From: Zygnema cylindricum
Lineage: Eukaryota; Streptophyta; Zygnematophyceae; Zygnematales; Zygnemataceae
Assembly: GCA_037447655.1 (NCBI GenBank)
Contig: JBBHKE010000161.1
Coordinates: 215,046-279,045 of the forward strand
Direction of reading: 5' to 3'
Length of the DNA: 64,000 nucleotides
Shown: piece by piece, positions 1 to 11,609 of the stretch
Layout of the letters: each line of letters opens with the position of its first letter
How positions within the stretch are numbered: the first letter of the stretch is position 1
Program-made: the position numbers and the translations under genes
Notes under the pieces: model-generated
What the model was told of the DNA's origin: nothing
The model's database searches: none
The model's input: the letters and a program-made list of their open reading frames with translations, nothing else

Positions 1-805
1 TCCTTTATGTCAAACTTGCTTCTAAGATCTTTCAGCTTATTGATCTTTTCCATAGACTTGCTTAACACCAGCAAATCATCCACATAAATTGCAATAAAAA
101 TAACACCATTCTCATCCTCAAACATATAAATAGAATTGTAAGAACTGATCCGAATATATCTGAGACATATAAGAAACTCTTCTAGATTCTTATTCCACTA
201 ATTGAGAGCCTACTTTAGTCCATATAAGGACTTTATTAGTCTACAGACTTTGCTTTCGTCTCTTTCCTCTTCAAACCCCTCTTGTTGCTGCATGAAGATT
301 TTTTTTTCTAACTCACCATTGAGGAAGGCGGTCTTGATATCCATCTGATGTATTTCCATGTCTTTCGTTGTTGCCAGAAGAAGGAGAATCCTTAGTGATG
401 GGAACCGAGTAACTGGAGCAAAAGTCTCCTCATAGTCAATCCCCTCTTTTCGGTGAACCCCTTTGTTACTAATCCAGCTTTATATCTCTCAATGGTATTA
501 TCTGAGTTCATTTTTTTTTTTAACACACATTTGCTCCTTATCGGTTTTTTTTCCGGAGGACAGTCCATTAGCTCCCAAGTAGTTGCTTCCATGATGGAGG
601 ACATTTCATCATTTATGGCTTTAACCCATTTGTCTTTTTTCAAACTGTTTATTGCCTCCGAGTATGACTGTAACTCATCAGGGTGGGATAGCTTAGTTAC
701 CTTGTGGGCGGCTGTAATTCTGTGACCTCCATTGGTACATTGAATGTCCAACTTATGTGAAGACTCTAGTATAATTTTTGCACTTTTGACTTTGGCATAA
801 AACAA
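1..805 (-). pseudogene. Copia family A reverse transcriptase fragment (runs off left edge)
   Basis: Minus-strand remnant of the pol region. Around 392-805 it encodes the linker plus the RT N-terminus (motifs KWVKAINDEM, TWELMDCPPE, ERYKAGLVTKGF). Below 150 it encodes the RT catalytic region with a readable YVDD box. Frames are broken near 390, and several conserved residues are lost (KWVF is altered, and TKGFTEKRG then shifts frame). It belongs to the same element as the gag at 2215-3516, separated from it by LTR-derived sequence. The RNase H end and the 3' LTR would lie outside the window. Not functional as it stands. Confidence 0.8.
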
Positions 806-1140
806 ATCCCACCCTAGGACACAAAAAAAATCTGACAGACTACACCTTTGTAGAGGGTAGAATCCTCTAAGTTCGTAGCAAAAATAATAGCTTAAATAGC
901 TCCCTTGAGCATTAAGTTACGACTGAACAAAGTTTGCCTATTAATACAAGTGCTTTCTGGGAGAGATACAAAAAAACCTAAAAATATATTCTAAGTCCTA
1001 AACTCTCTCTCTAAGCCTACTACTTGTGTACCTAGCAAATCAAAAGATTGTAAAATACAAGAAGGTACAAGTACCGCTGTACTTCTTATACGGCTATAGT
1101 ACGGCATGGTCATTTTGCTGACGCTTGTCAGTTTCGAAGA
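806..1140 (-). repeat. Family A LTR-derived fragment
   Basis: Similar by eye to the rc LTR sequence at about 12735-13000 (shared words such as CCACCCTAG, CTCCCTTGAGCA and CTAAGTCCTAAA). It abuts the RT linker directly at 805, so the arrangement reflects a deletion or recombination rather than an intact element. The right boundary is approximate. Confidence 0.5.
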
Positions 1141-2214
1141 CGTAGTTGCTCTTCCCGCGTATCCACTGTCCAACCATGTGTTGCCTCGTGCCATCCGCCG
1201 ACATCTACTATGTGTTGTCCATAGCCTATTTCAGCCATAGATTACTCACGGAAACACCCACAGACTACCTCAGAAACAGCTGTGTTTCAGACAACACAGA
1301 TTACTCCAAACTGAACAGAATCACCTCAAACTACACCAATAAGCATTATACAATATAATCTATAAACTCCCAAAGTTACAGCTAAATCCACCAAGGCATC
1401 TAGAAGATATAGGCTCCAGAGTTTCACAAAAACAGCTGACAACTTCACAAACTAACCACTTAGACTGCTCACAGAATCTTACAGAGATACTCGAATACAA
1501 TGAAACTTCACACACATATATATTTTCTCTCATAGAATAATTCCACAAAGTTTCACAAGAAAGAACCAAACAGAGTGATCACACCAACAGGTCAAAGATG
1601 CAGAAAACAGTTTGCCATTGCTTTGATAAACTTGACTTCGATACATAAAATAATCTAAGTCCTGCAAGTTATACTCAGAGTACGGAGGCATACCAGCCGT
1701 ACTGTATCTACTCTAATAAACTAATTAGTCAAAAGGACAAACCTCTGTTTTACAGAATATTTACACCGCACTCTTCGTATGTCAGAAACCAAGCTACCAC
1801 TAAGCAACTACTAAGCCACCACTACCGTACAATCATCATTACTCGAGATCCATCCTGGTCATATTATCCGCAGCTGCGCTAGCTGCGCTGGCTGCGCTTT
1901 TCCGTATGGATCATACAAATAGCCGCAGCTACGTTGACTTAACCGCGTCGCAGCTCCGCAGTACCGGCGGCGCCTATTCCAACATTCCGTTTATTTTACA
2001 TCGGATCGCTTCGCGATCCGCCGTCCATTTGTCACAGCTTGTTCACACCACTCAATGAGTCTTTTACGTCACTTTAATATATTAATTTCACTTCTCCCCC
2101 AACCCCAAAATCCATTGGTACAACCACATTAAATTCATTTAACAAATTACGCACGAAACGTTGCGTGCGCACAAAGTGTGTCGTACGCACGAAACTAACA
2201 TTTCAAAAACAACA
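1141..2214 (-). repeat. Diverged family B-type LTR inserted in family A copy
   Basis: The right end reads, on the minus strand, TGTTGTTTTTG, which is the start of family B LTRs, and it interrupts the protease region of the A copy at 2215. The interior has the B-type GCAGCTGCG-rich block (1865-1975) and words shared with the LTR at 6400-6600. No gag start or CAACA-type inner end is recognisable near 1140, so it is a truncated or strongly diverged LTR. The left edge is uncertain. Confidence 0.5.
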
Positions 2215-3516
2215 CCCTCCACTAAGACTTTCAGATCTAGTGACCCCACTATATCTATAGCAACCACTCTCCCATCCCATACTCTATCTCTACAGTAGGG
2301 ATCTTTCTTAGCTTAGTGAAGAGTTGCTTATCACGACACATATGCATGGATGCACCTGAGTCGATGATCCATCCTTCCTGTGGAGCTTCCCGAATTGCTC
2401 CAAGGGCACACTTCTGTCTCCGAGGGATCTCCTTCTCCTCCAGACTCTCGTTAAGAAGAAGCTCCGCATCCTCCTCAGAGGACTCGTCCATGGTTTCTCC
2501 TGTCACTTTTGTGACCACAAGTGCCTTTATCTTCCCCCCGGAAGAAACCCCTCAACGGTTCTCTTGGAGCCTCAGCTCCGACAGCTTGACACAATCCGTG
2601 ATAAAGTGTGTCTCGGCTTTTTGCAAAAATGACAAAGTCCCTTTGGGGGCCTTGGTCCTTCAGGCTGAACTCTTTCTCTTTTGTATGGCTTTTTCGAGTC
2701 ATGTCTCCACTTTTCCCCTCCGGTGGCTAGAGCTTGAACGCTCTTTCCTCCACTTTTGATCTCAATCGTGTTCTCTTGCACAAGTATCATGCGGAACATT
2801 GTATTCCACTTCCATGAACTATCAGTCATTTCCTGTACTAGGTACACAATATTCTCATACTCGTCGGGGAACTTCATGATGAGAGTGTTAACTTTCATCT
2901 TCATTGTACCTATCCATCCGGCACTCTCCATCTCCATATACAAAAAAACAAGATCATTACAGTAGTCTAACATCTTTCCCCCTTTGTACGTATAACTTCC
3001 CAATATTTGTTCCGCCCACTGGAGCTCATGAATCCCACTAGCTCTAAAGATCTCTATTAAACTCACCCACAACTCCTCGACCTTGTAAACGTGAAGATGG
3101 GGAGTTGCCAAAGCTTGAGTGAGGTGTCTCAGAATGAAGTTATTGGCATCCATGTTGGTGTCTTTCCACATTTGGGTGTCGTTCTCCGCGATCTTGACGA
3201 TCCTCGCTCCGGTTGCCGTGGAAATAGGAGCTATAAGAGTAAAAGGTGTCTCCTTTTCTTTCCCCTTTTTAGACACGCTACTGTCTCCATCATCTACCTC
3301 TTCTGCTGCAACAGATGACGCTGCAACTAACCTTACTCCACCAAATCCTGATGAAGTTCCATGAGGTGGACATTTTACTTGCCCACTAACAATACCCCAG
3401 AATCGTTTTTCACACAAAACCCATGTTATCATGGCTTCCCAATAGATGAACCCAAATCCATTGAAGATGGGCACCCTAGTGGGTGGGCCAATAAACTGCA
3501 ATTCTGTGTCCTCCAT
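2215..3516 (-). pseudogene. Copia family A gag-protease (degenerate)
   Basis: Gag starts at the ATG at 3516, just inside the LTR end, and reads openly to about 2640. It carries the family motif NGFGFIYWEAM, a run KILGSYTYKGGKMLDYCND-like in the middle and a damaged zinc knuckle (CHFCKKPRH with the last Cys lost). Frameshifts follow. The protease active site DSGASMHMC is readable at about 2360-2390 in another frame. The reading is cut at 2214 by a B-type LTR. Length and order match a plant-type copia Gag-PR, and the lesions mean it is inactive. Confidence 0.8.
3482..3496 (-). other. Decayed half-tRNA primer-binding site
   Basis: Directly after the LTR end (TGCA at 3497-3500 read on minus), the sequence GTTTATTGGCCCACC differs at two positions from the 15-nt PBS of the plus-strand A element at 5622. 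See the entry there for the tRNA match. Confidence 0.6.
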
Positions 3517-4355
3517 TTGACTACAGAATTCAGAAAGCCTCTAGGTAGTGTTTAACTAACCCACTTTCAACCACAACCACTACTGCCCCGACATACAAAC
3601 TGACAATCTGACTGCACCTCTGTATAGTTTGGACTCTCTTGAGTTTGTAGGAAACACTGAAAACAGACAACCAACTGATTAGTTATGGGGTGGCAAAGAT
3701 GCCTACTTTATACAAACCCTCAAGCGGAGAGGTGACTGTTTTTTCTAAAAAACACAAGTCGTAATTCTCTCTAATAACTCCTATCTACTAAGGTACGGAC
3801 AAATCATATTATTGTACCGTACTAAAATGTACTACTGCCGGTGTACCTTTTGTACGACCTATGTACGACAAGGCTATTACGTGGACACGTGCCCTATTTT
3901 TACTCGTTCGTAGGTTCCTTGGAATTCCCGCGACCAAATGTTATCTCTCCACGTGGCGCTAGGTCATGCCACGTCACAAAAAGCCAAAATGACCACTCCG
4001 AAATCTCGGCGATGAATCGGTTTGAGGACGTAACATACTTTAAATAGAAATCACACCCTATGTATTTTAATAAACTTCTACGATAGACTGTTAGAGCAGA
4101 CGGCTACGCCACGCTCTGCCGGTCGGGGGTTCGAGTCTTGCCGGACTTAACCTTTTGTTGAGAGTGACTTAAAGTCATTCTATAGTCATGCCTAATGGAG
4201 CTGAGGCAGCCATGGCTCCACTACTCTCTCTCTCCTTTAGTGACTACAACAAGTATGGGGGATAGAGAGAAAGGTGGAGGCAGACTGCTTGCGCTTTCCC
4301 TTTTCTTTTTCTACTCAAGAGTTCAGACCTAGAAAATACTTCACAAATTTCAATA
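3497..4355 (-). repeat. 5' LTR of the left-edge family A copy
   Basis: About 859 bp. On the minus strand it begins TATTGAAATTTG (family consensus TGTTGAAAT, one change) and ends GAATTGCA before the PBS remnant. It interrupts the RT fragment at 4356-4574, so this copy inserted into an older A copy. It contains a tRNA-like B-box stretch on the plus strand near 4120-4140. Confidence 0.7.
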
Positions 4356-4574
4356 GTCTATTCCCTCTTTTTGGGTGAACCCCTTTGCTACCAACCGAGC
4401 CTTATATCTCTCAATTTTATTATCTGGGTTCAGTTCTAGTTTAAACACCCATTTGCACCCAATCGACTTTCTGTCCTGAGGACAATCCACAAGCTCCCAA
4501 GTATTCGCTTCCATGATTGAGGCCATCTCATCATTTATGGATGTAACCCGTTTGTCCTTTTCCGTACTGTCCAT
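4356..4574 (-). pseudogene. Copia family A RT N-terminal fragment (piece of split old copy)
   Basis: Encodes TWELVDCPQD, KWVFKLELNPDNKIERYKARL and VAKGFTQKEGIDY in one frame. This is the missing continuation of the minus-strand copy whose linker ends at 26559. The two parts were separated when the plus-strand A element inserted, and the shared 5 bp TCCAT (4570-4574 and 26554-26558) is its TSD. The piece is truncated on the other side by the LTR at 3497-4355. Confidence 0.8.
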
Positions 4575-5621
4575 TGTAGAAATTGATGGTTCTTTTAGTA
4601 TTTTCTAGGTCTAAAATAAAGTGCAGAAAAAGAAGCCGAGGCACTCTGTCTCTAACTTCTCTATCCAACTCCCACACTTGTTGAAGTCATTGAGAATTTG
4701 GAGAGGAAGCTAGTGCCATGGCTGCCTATGCTATCCAGAGATTTACGGGGTAGTAAAGTAGTTGATTTTCTTAAAGGAAATTTTTGCTTACAGGATTTGA
4801 TCATGGTACCCACGGATAGGTAATGCCGCCGGCAGCGGTGGCCTCATCCATTTAGTCTAGGATTAGTGGTAGACAATATAGGGTTTAATAAAAATGTAAA
4901 CGTTAACATATAGGCTAATTCATTTAACGACAACTATATACGTGATACATAGAGTTAATTATAAAAAGTACGGATTACGAGAACGGAAAAGAAATAAGTA
5001 CCGCGCATTTGTTTCGATAGCGAAACAAATACATCGCAAATATTTATGACGGCTATGATTAAATCGGCATTCAATCGGACTGCCGGAAAGAATGCCGAGA
5101 TCGCAGAAGAATATTTTGATAGTTTATGGTCGCCGCCACATCGGATGACACGTGGCACCACGACATTGGATTTCGGCATCTCCAAGGATTACGGAAACGA
5201 ATCCAGATAAGACAAGTGTCGACATTTTGGTCATGTCGTAAAATGTCCGTACATAAATTACACCGACAACTGTACCTTTTTGTATGGTACAATAATATGA
5301 TTTGTGCCATACGTCAGTAGATAGAGTCTTAGAGAGAGATACGACTTAGAAAAATTTGGTAGATAGGGCCCTCTCTCCCAAAGAGCTTCTGTACAAAAGG
5401 TCAACTTTGACCCTCCATAACTTACTGCTCAGGGGAGCAAATTCATAGATTTTTTTTGCTGTCGACTCACGGGAGTCTTCCTTTCACAAGGGTGAAGGTG
5501 GTTAGAGATATGTCTTCCAGGGTGGAAGTTATTCTTGCTGAAACACGAAAGGGTCAGGGTTATCTTAGAGGCTTCTTGGAAGCTGTCCATTCTGAGGACC
5601 TATGGAGGTCTCAGAGTTACA
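4575..5621 (+). repeat. 5' LTR of family A element
   Basis: Begins TGTAGAAATTG (the 3' LTR has TGTTGAAATTG) and ends GAGTTACA. The last 20 bp contain the gag start codon (ATG at 5602). It is clearly paralogous to 25508-26553 throughout. It carries an inverted-repeat motif around 4793-4812 (AGGATTTGATCATGGT) that resembles a tRNA T-arm on the opposite strand. Confidence 0.9.
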
Positions 5622-6257
5622 GGTTATGGGCCCACCGTCTAAGGTACCCATATTTAATGGAAATGACTTCATATACTGGGAAATTATGATGACGCAAGCT
5701 CTATACGAGAAAAGGTTTTGGGGGATAGTGAGTGGACGAGTGGGGCATCCTTCAAGTCTTAGAATCCCTCCAGGGTTTGGAGGAAGCAGATTCACAAGGA
5801 AAGCATATCAATCTTCAACGGAGGAGACAAAGAAATGAGAGGTGGTGGACAAAGGAACGCAAAAAGAGACGACCACACCAATAACAATTGGTTCGTCATT
5901 CATGTCACCTATTATGAGGAACGAGGAGAATGATAGTGATACCTGGGACTTCAACAATATGGCGGCAAAGCACTTCATCCTCCGCCATCTTACTCAAGGA
6001 CTTGCATGTCCTCATTTGCAGTTAGAAAAGGCATCTGATCTTTGGATGGCTCTCACAGAGATGTGCTTAAATGGTACAATTCAGCAACAACTGTTGGCTG
6101 GTCAGAAAGTTAAGAACCATGTATACAAAGAGGGGAAGATGTTGGATTTTTGCAACGAGCTTGCTACACTTTTCATAGAGTTAGAGAGTGCTATAAAAGA
6201 TTTAGTGAAAAAGAAAAGGTTAACTGTCTACTGATGAAGTTACCCGATGATTTCGAG
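5602..6257 (+). pseudogene. Family A gag, 5' part
   Basis: The ATG at 5602 lies 20 bp before the LTR end, and the frame reads through the PBS (ELQVMGPPSKVP). An in-frame TGA at 5836 interrupts it, after which the same frame continues from 5842 through NNMAAKHFILRHLTQGL and KEGKMLDFCNEL. A 1-nt frameshift near 6190 moves the rest (KVNCLLMKLPDDFE) into another frame. The B composite cuts the gene after the codons DDFE, and the reading resumes at 21291. Homologous to gag at 2215-3516 and 28130-29200. Confidence 0.88.
5622..5636 (+). other. Primer-binding site complementary to anticodon arm of initiator tRNA-Met
   Basis: Immediately after the LTR end is GGTTATGGGCCCACC. Its reverse complement, GGTGGGCCCATAACC, matches without mismatch the anticodon stem-loop region of the plant initiator tRNA-Met as I know it (around nucleotides 26-40, containing the CAU anticodon). 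Priming by a tRNA half-molecule rather than the 3' CCA end is established for Drosophila copia and yeast Ty5. The site also encodes gag residues V-M-G-P. Confidence 0.8.
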
Positions 6258-7215
6258 TGTTGTTCTACGACCACTGGAGCGGGTGGAGCATCAGCAGTAG
6301 TAGTGGAAGTAGACATAATCTCACTCACAGAAGCTTATCAAGAATCCTATCAAACAACTGTTTCTACAGCTCACCTTGTCTGATACAATGAACCAAACTG
6401 CTTTAAGCTATACCACAATATATAAAATCACAAAGACTGACAACTCCCAAAACTCTAGCTCAATTGATCCAACATACACCAACATATGCAACTCAGAAGT
6501 TTCCCAAAAACAGTTTGCAGATTACACAGTCTGGAAGTCTGGATACATAAAATGTTCAACGTCCTAAGTCTTATACTCATCACTCAGTTGTCTTAATACA
6601 TAGTGCTGTACCGCCGATACAAGTGTTCCTAAAAGATACGCCCAAAAGAACTAAACCGCCACTAAGGTCTAAGTGCTCCTAATCACACTAAAACTAATCT
6701 GTCACTGTACAATCAATATTACTGAGAATCCTATACAGGTGATTTGTTTAATTACTTGTCGCTTAGCTTAGTTACAATTGTATGGGTATGTCCATCCGGC
6801 TGTTGAGTCACTTAATTATTCTCTTATGAATCTCGTTCATTGTCTTGAATCATATCAATCGTAGCAACGCAGTCTGATTCCTGATCACTTACAAATATCT
6901 GCAACTTCGTAGCTGTTGCGGTGTCCCGTACCAAAAACCGCCGCAGCTGCGTTTGTCTTGTTGCGTAGCAATTGCCTTTTCTTATACCAAAATATCCGCA
7001 GTTGCGTTTGTCTTGTTACGTCGCAGGCTGCGTTCGTCCGTACAGACCATATAAAAAAAAACCGCAGCTGCGCTTGTTCCGTCTGCGTTTCAGCTGCGTT
7101 GTCGGTACCATTCAAAAACCTACACAATGCTTCAAGTGACGACGAGTGTCCCTATAGATCTATTTTTCCGCCGTCCTATAAATTTACTGAGACTTACAGC
7201 TTTCCAAAAACAACA
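6258..7215 (-). repeat. Family B 3' LTR
   Basis: 958 bp, TGTTG...CAACA ends. On the plus strand it begins TGTTGTTCTACGACC, the reverse complement of the gag-start end of the LTR. The polypurine tract AGCTTTAGGGGAT (rc of 7216-7229) lies directly upstream on the minus strand. A GCAGCTGCG-rich block lies at 6905-7110. Confidence 0.88.
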
Positions 7216-7230
7216 ATCCCCTAAAGCTTT

Positions 7231-8999
7231 AGACTCAGTATGCCAGCGCAGCTTCGATGTCGAACTAGCCCAGCATCGCAACAAAACAACCTAACAATTT
7301 TACCAGGTCACCTAGTCCCACTACATTCTCGTTATTTGACTAGCGCAGCATGGCAGTATAGCAGTGCAGCATCTCGGCTATTCACTTAATCCCACTGCGT
7401 CCCTATAGTACTTCAGCTTAAGAGAAAGAAAAGCTTTAGTGAGCATATTAGCAACCATTTATGCATCTGGCAAATAACATAATTTAATCACTCTAGAGAA
7501 CACTTTTTCCCTTCCAAAGTGTAATCTTACATCCATGTGGTTGTTTTTGAAGTGGTGACTTGGGTTAGAGGCAATGGCAATGGCAGCTTGGTTATCACAC
7601 CAGATCACATGTGGACCAACCTGCATGTATCCCAATTCTTGCAAAATTGATTTCACCCATAGGAGTTCTTTGAGGGCCGAGCTCGCTGCCATATATTCTG
7701 ACTCCATCGTCGATTGTGCAGTGACCTTTTGAAGTTTGTTGCTCCAACAGCAAGTCCCGTTCCCAATTTGTAGAACGAATCACATGGTGGATTTTCGACT
7801 TCGCATGTCGCCATAGCTTGCATCACTCCATGTTTACAGCTTCACTTCTCCTCCGCCTAGTGTGAGTTTGAGGTCTTTGGTTCCTACCAGGTACCTTAAA
7901 ACACTTCTTGGTGCATCACGGTTAGATTTCCTCGGATTCTCTAGGCTTCTGCTCAGTACCCAACTGCTGCAGCGATATCCGGACGGGTATAGTTCATGAA
8001 ATAAATTAAACTTCCCACTATTTGTATGTAAGGTATTAGTGTCATAGGATCATCCTCCCCTGACTCAAAAATTTCATTGACAATAACACCTGGTTCTGTT
8101 TGTTCCCCCTCTAAGTTATGGCGAGACTCCATTAGTGTTACACATCCTTTTGCCCCCCGCATTCTATATTCATCTAACATGTTTCCAATAGCCTCTTTTT
8201 GAGTCATTTTTATTTATCGGTTTTTCCTGTCCCTCTCTACTTGAATACCCGAAATATATTTTGCCTCACCGAGGTTTTTCTTCTCGAACTGTGATTTTAA
8301 AGCAGTTTTAATTTTGTTAATTTCAGCCATTGATTTTCTAACTAATAGTAAATCATCTACGTATACCGCTATATATACTATTCCATCCCCACCTTTTAAA
8401 TCATAGACAGAGTGATCAGAGCTTATCCTTTTAAAACTTAGACCAGTTAAGAATTGATCAAGTTTTAGATTTTATTGCCTCAGGGCCTGTTTTAAGCCGT
8501 ATAATGATTTTAGCAGTTTACATACTAAGTGCTCTTTTCGTGGTTCTGCATACATTTCAAGCTGCTGCATGTAAATGGTCTCCTCTAATTCTCTATGCAA
8601 AAAGACCGACTTTACATCCATCTGATGTATTTCCATATCTTTTATAGCAGCTAGAGATAGTAAAATCTTAACAATCGGAAATCTTACAACAGGAGAAAAG
8701 GTTTCTTCAAACTCAATTCCTTCCTTTTGATTATAGCCCTTTGCCACAAGTCTAGCCTTGTATCGTTCAATGGTATTATTTGGATTTAACTTCACCTTGA
8801 GTACCCATTTGCTGCCGATCGCTTTTCGATCCGGAGGAAGGTCCACAAGTTCCCATGTCTTAGCCTCCATGATCGACTTCATTTCGTTGTTTGCCGCCTC
8901 GATCCAAGAATTCCGCTCTGGTGATGAAAAGGCTTCCAGGATGGTTGAGGCTCCCAGAGGGCGCCGAGTAGGCAATGTGAGAACTTGCTTGCAGGCGGC
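7231..8999 (-). pseudogene. Family B copia RT-RNase H
   Basis: RT from about 8900 down reads NSWIEAANNEMKSIMEAK, TWELVDLPPDRKAIGSKW and ETFSPVVRF, and carries an intact VYVDDLL box near 8350-8370. RNase H follows, with SLIYFMNYTRPDIAAAVGY at 7960-8030 and MESEYMAASSALKELLWVK plus CDNQAAIAIASNPSH at 7459-7707. Stops and small shifts near 8470, 8210 and 7790 split the frame. The gene ends at about 7440, followed by a non-coding leader to the PPT. It is among the best preserved RNase H ends here, since the CDNQ motif keeps its Gln. Confidence 0.85.
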
Positions 9000-10789
9000 T
9001 ACTGGATTTTTTTCCCCCCTGGAAATTCTAAGGCTGAAATTGTCGGATTCCATGCGTTGCCCTTGTTGCGATCCGTAGGTAGTGACTGGTGTTGTTGCGC
9101 TTCAAAACGAACTTGGTGTGGAACCCGATTTTGTTCCGACTCTGGTGGTACCACTGGTGAATTTTGCATCTGTGGGATAACTTTATGGATGCTGTCTAAA
9201 ATGACATATTCTTGTACTTTTTGTTGCTTGTGCTGCTCTGTCATTTTATATAAGTCTAATGAGTCTAGTTCATCTTTCACAACGATGTTCCTTGCTACAA
9301 TGATTTTGTGTTTCTCAAAAACAAAGACTCTATAACCTTTAGAATGATCATCATATCTTAACAAAATGCGCGGCAATCCCTTAGGTTACATTTTCCATTT
9401 TTCATTCGACGTATCCAGAATAAAACATTTACTTCCAAAGACTTTGAAGTAATTGACATCCAGTTTTCTACCCGTCCAGATCTCATAAGGAGTGGTTTCT
9501 ACCGATCTGGAACCTATCCTATTTTTGATATAAACTGCACAAATATAATGCTTCAGCCAAGAATTTCGGATCTACGTCCTTATCTGCAAGCATGGACCTA
9601 GAGCTTTCTGTGATAGTTATATTTAGTCTTTCTAGGTAACCATTCTATTTCGGAGAGTATGGGACAATCAATTTGTGACTTATACCTTCCTTGAGTAAGA
9701 ATTTTTCAAACTCTTTTGACGTATATTCTGCGCCATTGTCCGATCTGAGCTCCAGAATTGACAGACCGTGTAGTTTCCTCGCCCACGCTTTGTAGTGTTG
9801 AAAATGAGTGAAGACTTCACTTTTTTCTTTCATGAAGTAGACCTTAGTAAAACTCGAAAAATCATGTGTAAACGTAACCATATATTTCATCCCCCCGGCA
9901 GATGGTACCTTTGCAGGGCCGAAAACATCTGAATGAACGAGTTGCAAAAGTTTAGTAGACCTATGTTCAGACTCCTGAGGAAACGGTAATCTGTATATTT
10001 TTCCTAGTGCACAACCATCACACGTTTTCGGTGACTGATTTGACAGAGTGACTCCTTCTATTTTACCAGCATTGACCATCTTTTTCATACTGTCATAGTT
10101 CACATGGCCTTATCTTTTATGCCACAACTCATCTGAGGATAATGCACCATAATACAAAACATCATTTTCTTTATTATCGAACATATCCATTCGATACATT
10201 TTGGCATCTGTAGTTCCCGGAACTGAAATTTTTCTATTTTTGTTGACAACTTGCCTGACATGATTCAGATTGACCTCAAACCCTTTACTTTCTACCAAAG
10301 AAGTTGAAAACAAATTTTTGTAAAAATGTGGTACATAGAGAACATTATGAAGAGTTCTCTCAACTGCCTTGCCTTCTACATCAACTAGTAAGGAGACATC
10401 ACGTACGGCCCACGTTTGCACACTCATTCCACATGCATAGTAGATATTTTTCTCCGGTGTTGATTTTTTATTTTTGAAAGCTGTCTTGTTCTAGCACATG
10501 TGGGCCGACGCTCCCGTGTACATTATCCATCCATTCTTTTTCGCGCCCTCCATTGTTGCCGCCATAGCAAATAGATCATCACATCCCGTGTTTTTTATCC
10601 ATCCATTCTCTTTCGCGCCCTCCATTATTGCTGCCATAGCAAATAGATCATCATCCTCTTTGTCAGAGAGTGAAAAAGACTCGTCGTGATGAGACAAAAA
10701 CGCCGAAAAGAGTGCATTTCCTCGTTGTGAAGATCCCATGAAGCCTTGATGAAATTGGCTTTGTTGCCATCCGGGCCTGTACATACCTG
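9000..10789 (-). pseudogene. Family B copia protease-integrase
   Basis: The protease start at 10490-10600 shows YTGASAHMC (first Asp of DTGAS replaced by Tyr). The pre-integrase zinc finger (CDGCALGK) lies near 10000-10040. The integrase core has HSDVFGP, RSDNGAEYTSK and, after a frame break near 9650, the ERLN region. The C-terminal part (KGYRVFVFEKHKIIVARNIV) is at 9250-9376. A tandem duplication lies just ahead of and across the protease active site (10507-10650). Several frameshifts (near 10430, 10105, 9645, 9380) make it inactive. Confidence 0.82.
10507..10650 (-). repeat. Tandem duplication across the protease region
   Basis: The coding block DDLFAMAA..MEGAK.NGWI..TG occurs twice in a row, with two differences between copies (AAIMEGAKENGWIKNTG then AATMEGAKKNGWIMYTG). 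The DNA unit is about 70 bp. Other B copies (18900-18965 and 36970-37030) have a single unit. Confidence 0.8.
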
Positions 10790-11609
10790 TTTCATTAGAT
10801 TTCTTAAGCTTAGGACAGAATTTATATCCATGACCTTTTTTATTAGAATAAAAACAAGCATTGAAAGATTGTCTATTTCCTCTTTGATTAAACTCTCTAA
10901 ATTGATTTTGATTATGATTAAACGGATTTCTCTGCTGATTACTGAGTATTTTTTTTGTTAAATTATGTGCAAAATGCCTCTACTTGTTTTTCACCATTAA
11001 GAATTTTAGAATCTACTTCCTCTTCTAATATCAAATTAATAGCTTACTGTAGTGTCCAACTAGCTTTATCATTCTGTTTCAACCTGTTAGACACTACTTT
11101 CATAGTAGTAGGAAGACCTCTCATTAGCAAAGCAGCATGCTAAAACTGAGGAAAAGATCGACCTGCACAAGCATGAGAATCTATTAGTATTCAAAATTTG
11201 TTTCAAAATTGTGCCATGTTGCCACTCGTGTATTTGTAGTCCCAAATTCGTCTAGCCAGAAATAGTTCTTCATGAACATTAGCCTTCTCAAAATCATACT
11301 TCAGAGATTTCTAGATGTCGATCGCCTTTTTGATTTTTATCCATGCCATAGCCAATTCTTCTGAGATACAGAATTTTAAAAGCGACCGAGCTTGCGAATT
11401 TTTCTTTGACCAAGGCAGATCCGTTTGTGCCAATGAACCATTCAAAATATCCAAAAGGTTAATATTTTCGAAATGTGTCTCCACCATATCCTCCCAATAA
11501 ACGTATTTTTCCTCGAGAAGATAAGAATTCTTGATAAGAGGCCCGTAACCTGTTGTTCTACGACCATTGGAGTAGGTGGAGCAACAACAGTAGAAGTAGA
11601 AGTAGACAT
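10790..11609 (-). pseudogene. Family B copia gag (degenerate)
   Basis: The start ATG at 11607-11609 lies inside the LTR at 11551-12502. The N-terminal residues STSTSTVVAPPTPMVVEQ lead across the LTR end into the PBS-encoded VTGLL. The conserved gag core (ENINLLDILNGSLAQTDLPW, ARSLLKFCISEELAMAW) is at 11311-11480. A zinc knuckle, CFYSNKKGHGYKFC (second Cys mutated to Ser), sits near 10820-10865. Frames are broken at about 11310 and 11515. Confidence 0.8.

Noticed and set aside
4085-4157. Functional tRNA gene
   Set aside because: A B-box-like GGTTCGAGTC is present, but no 7-bp acceptor stem or regular cloverleaf can be formed; it is part of an LTR.
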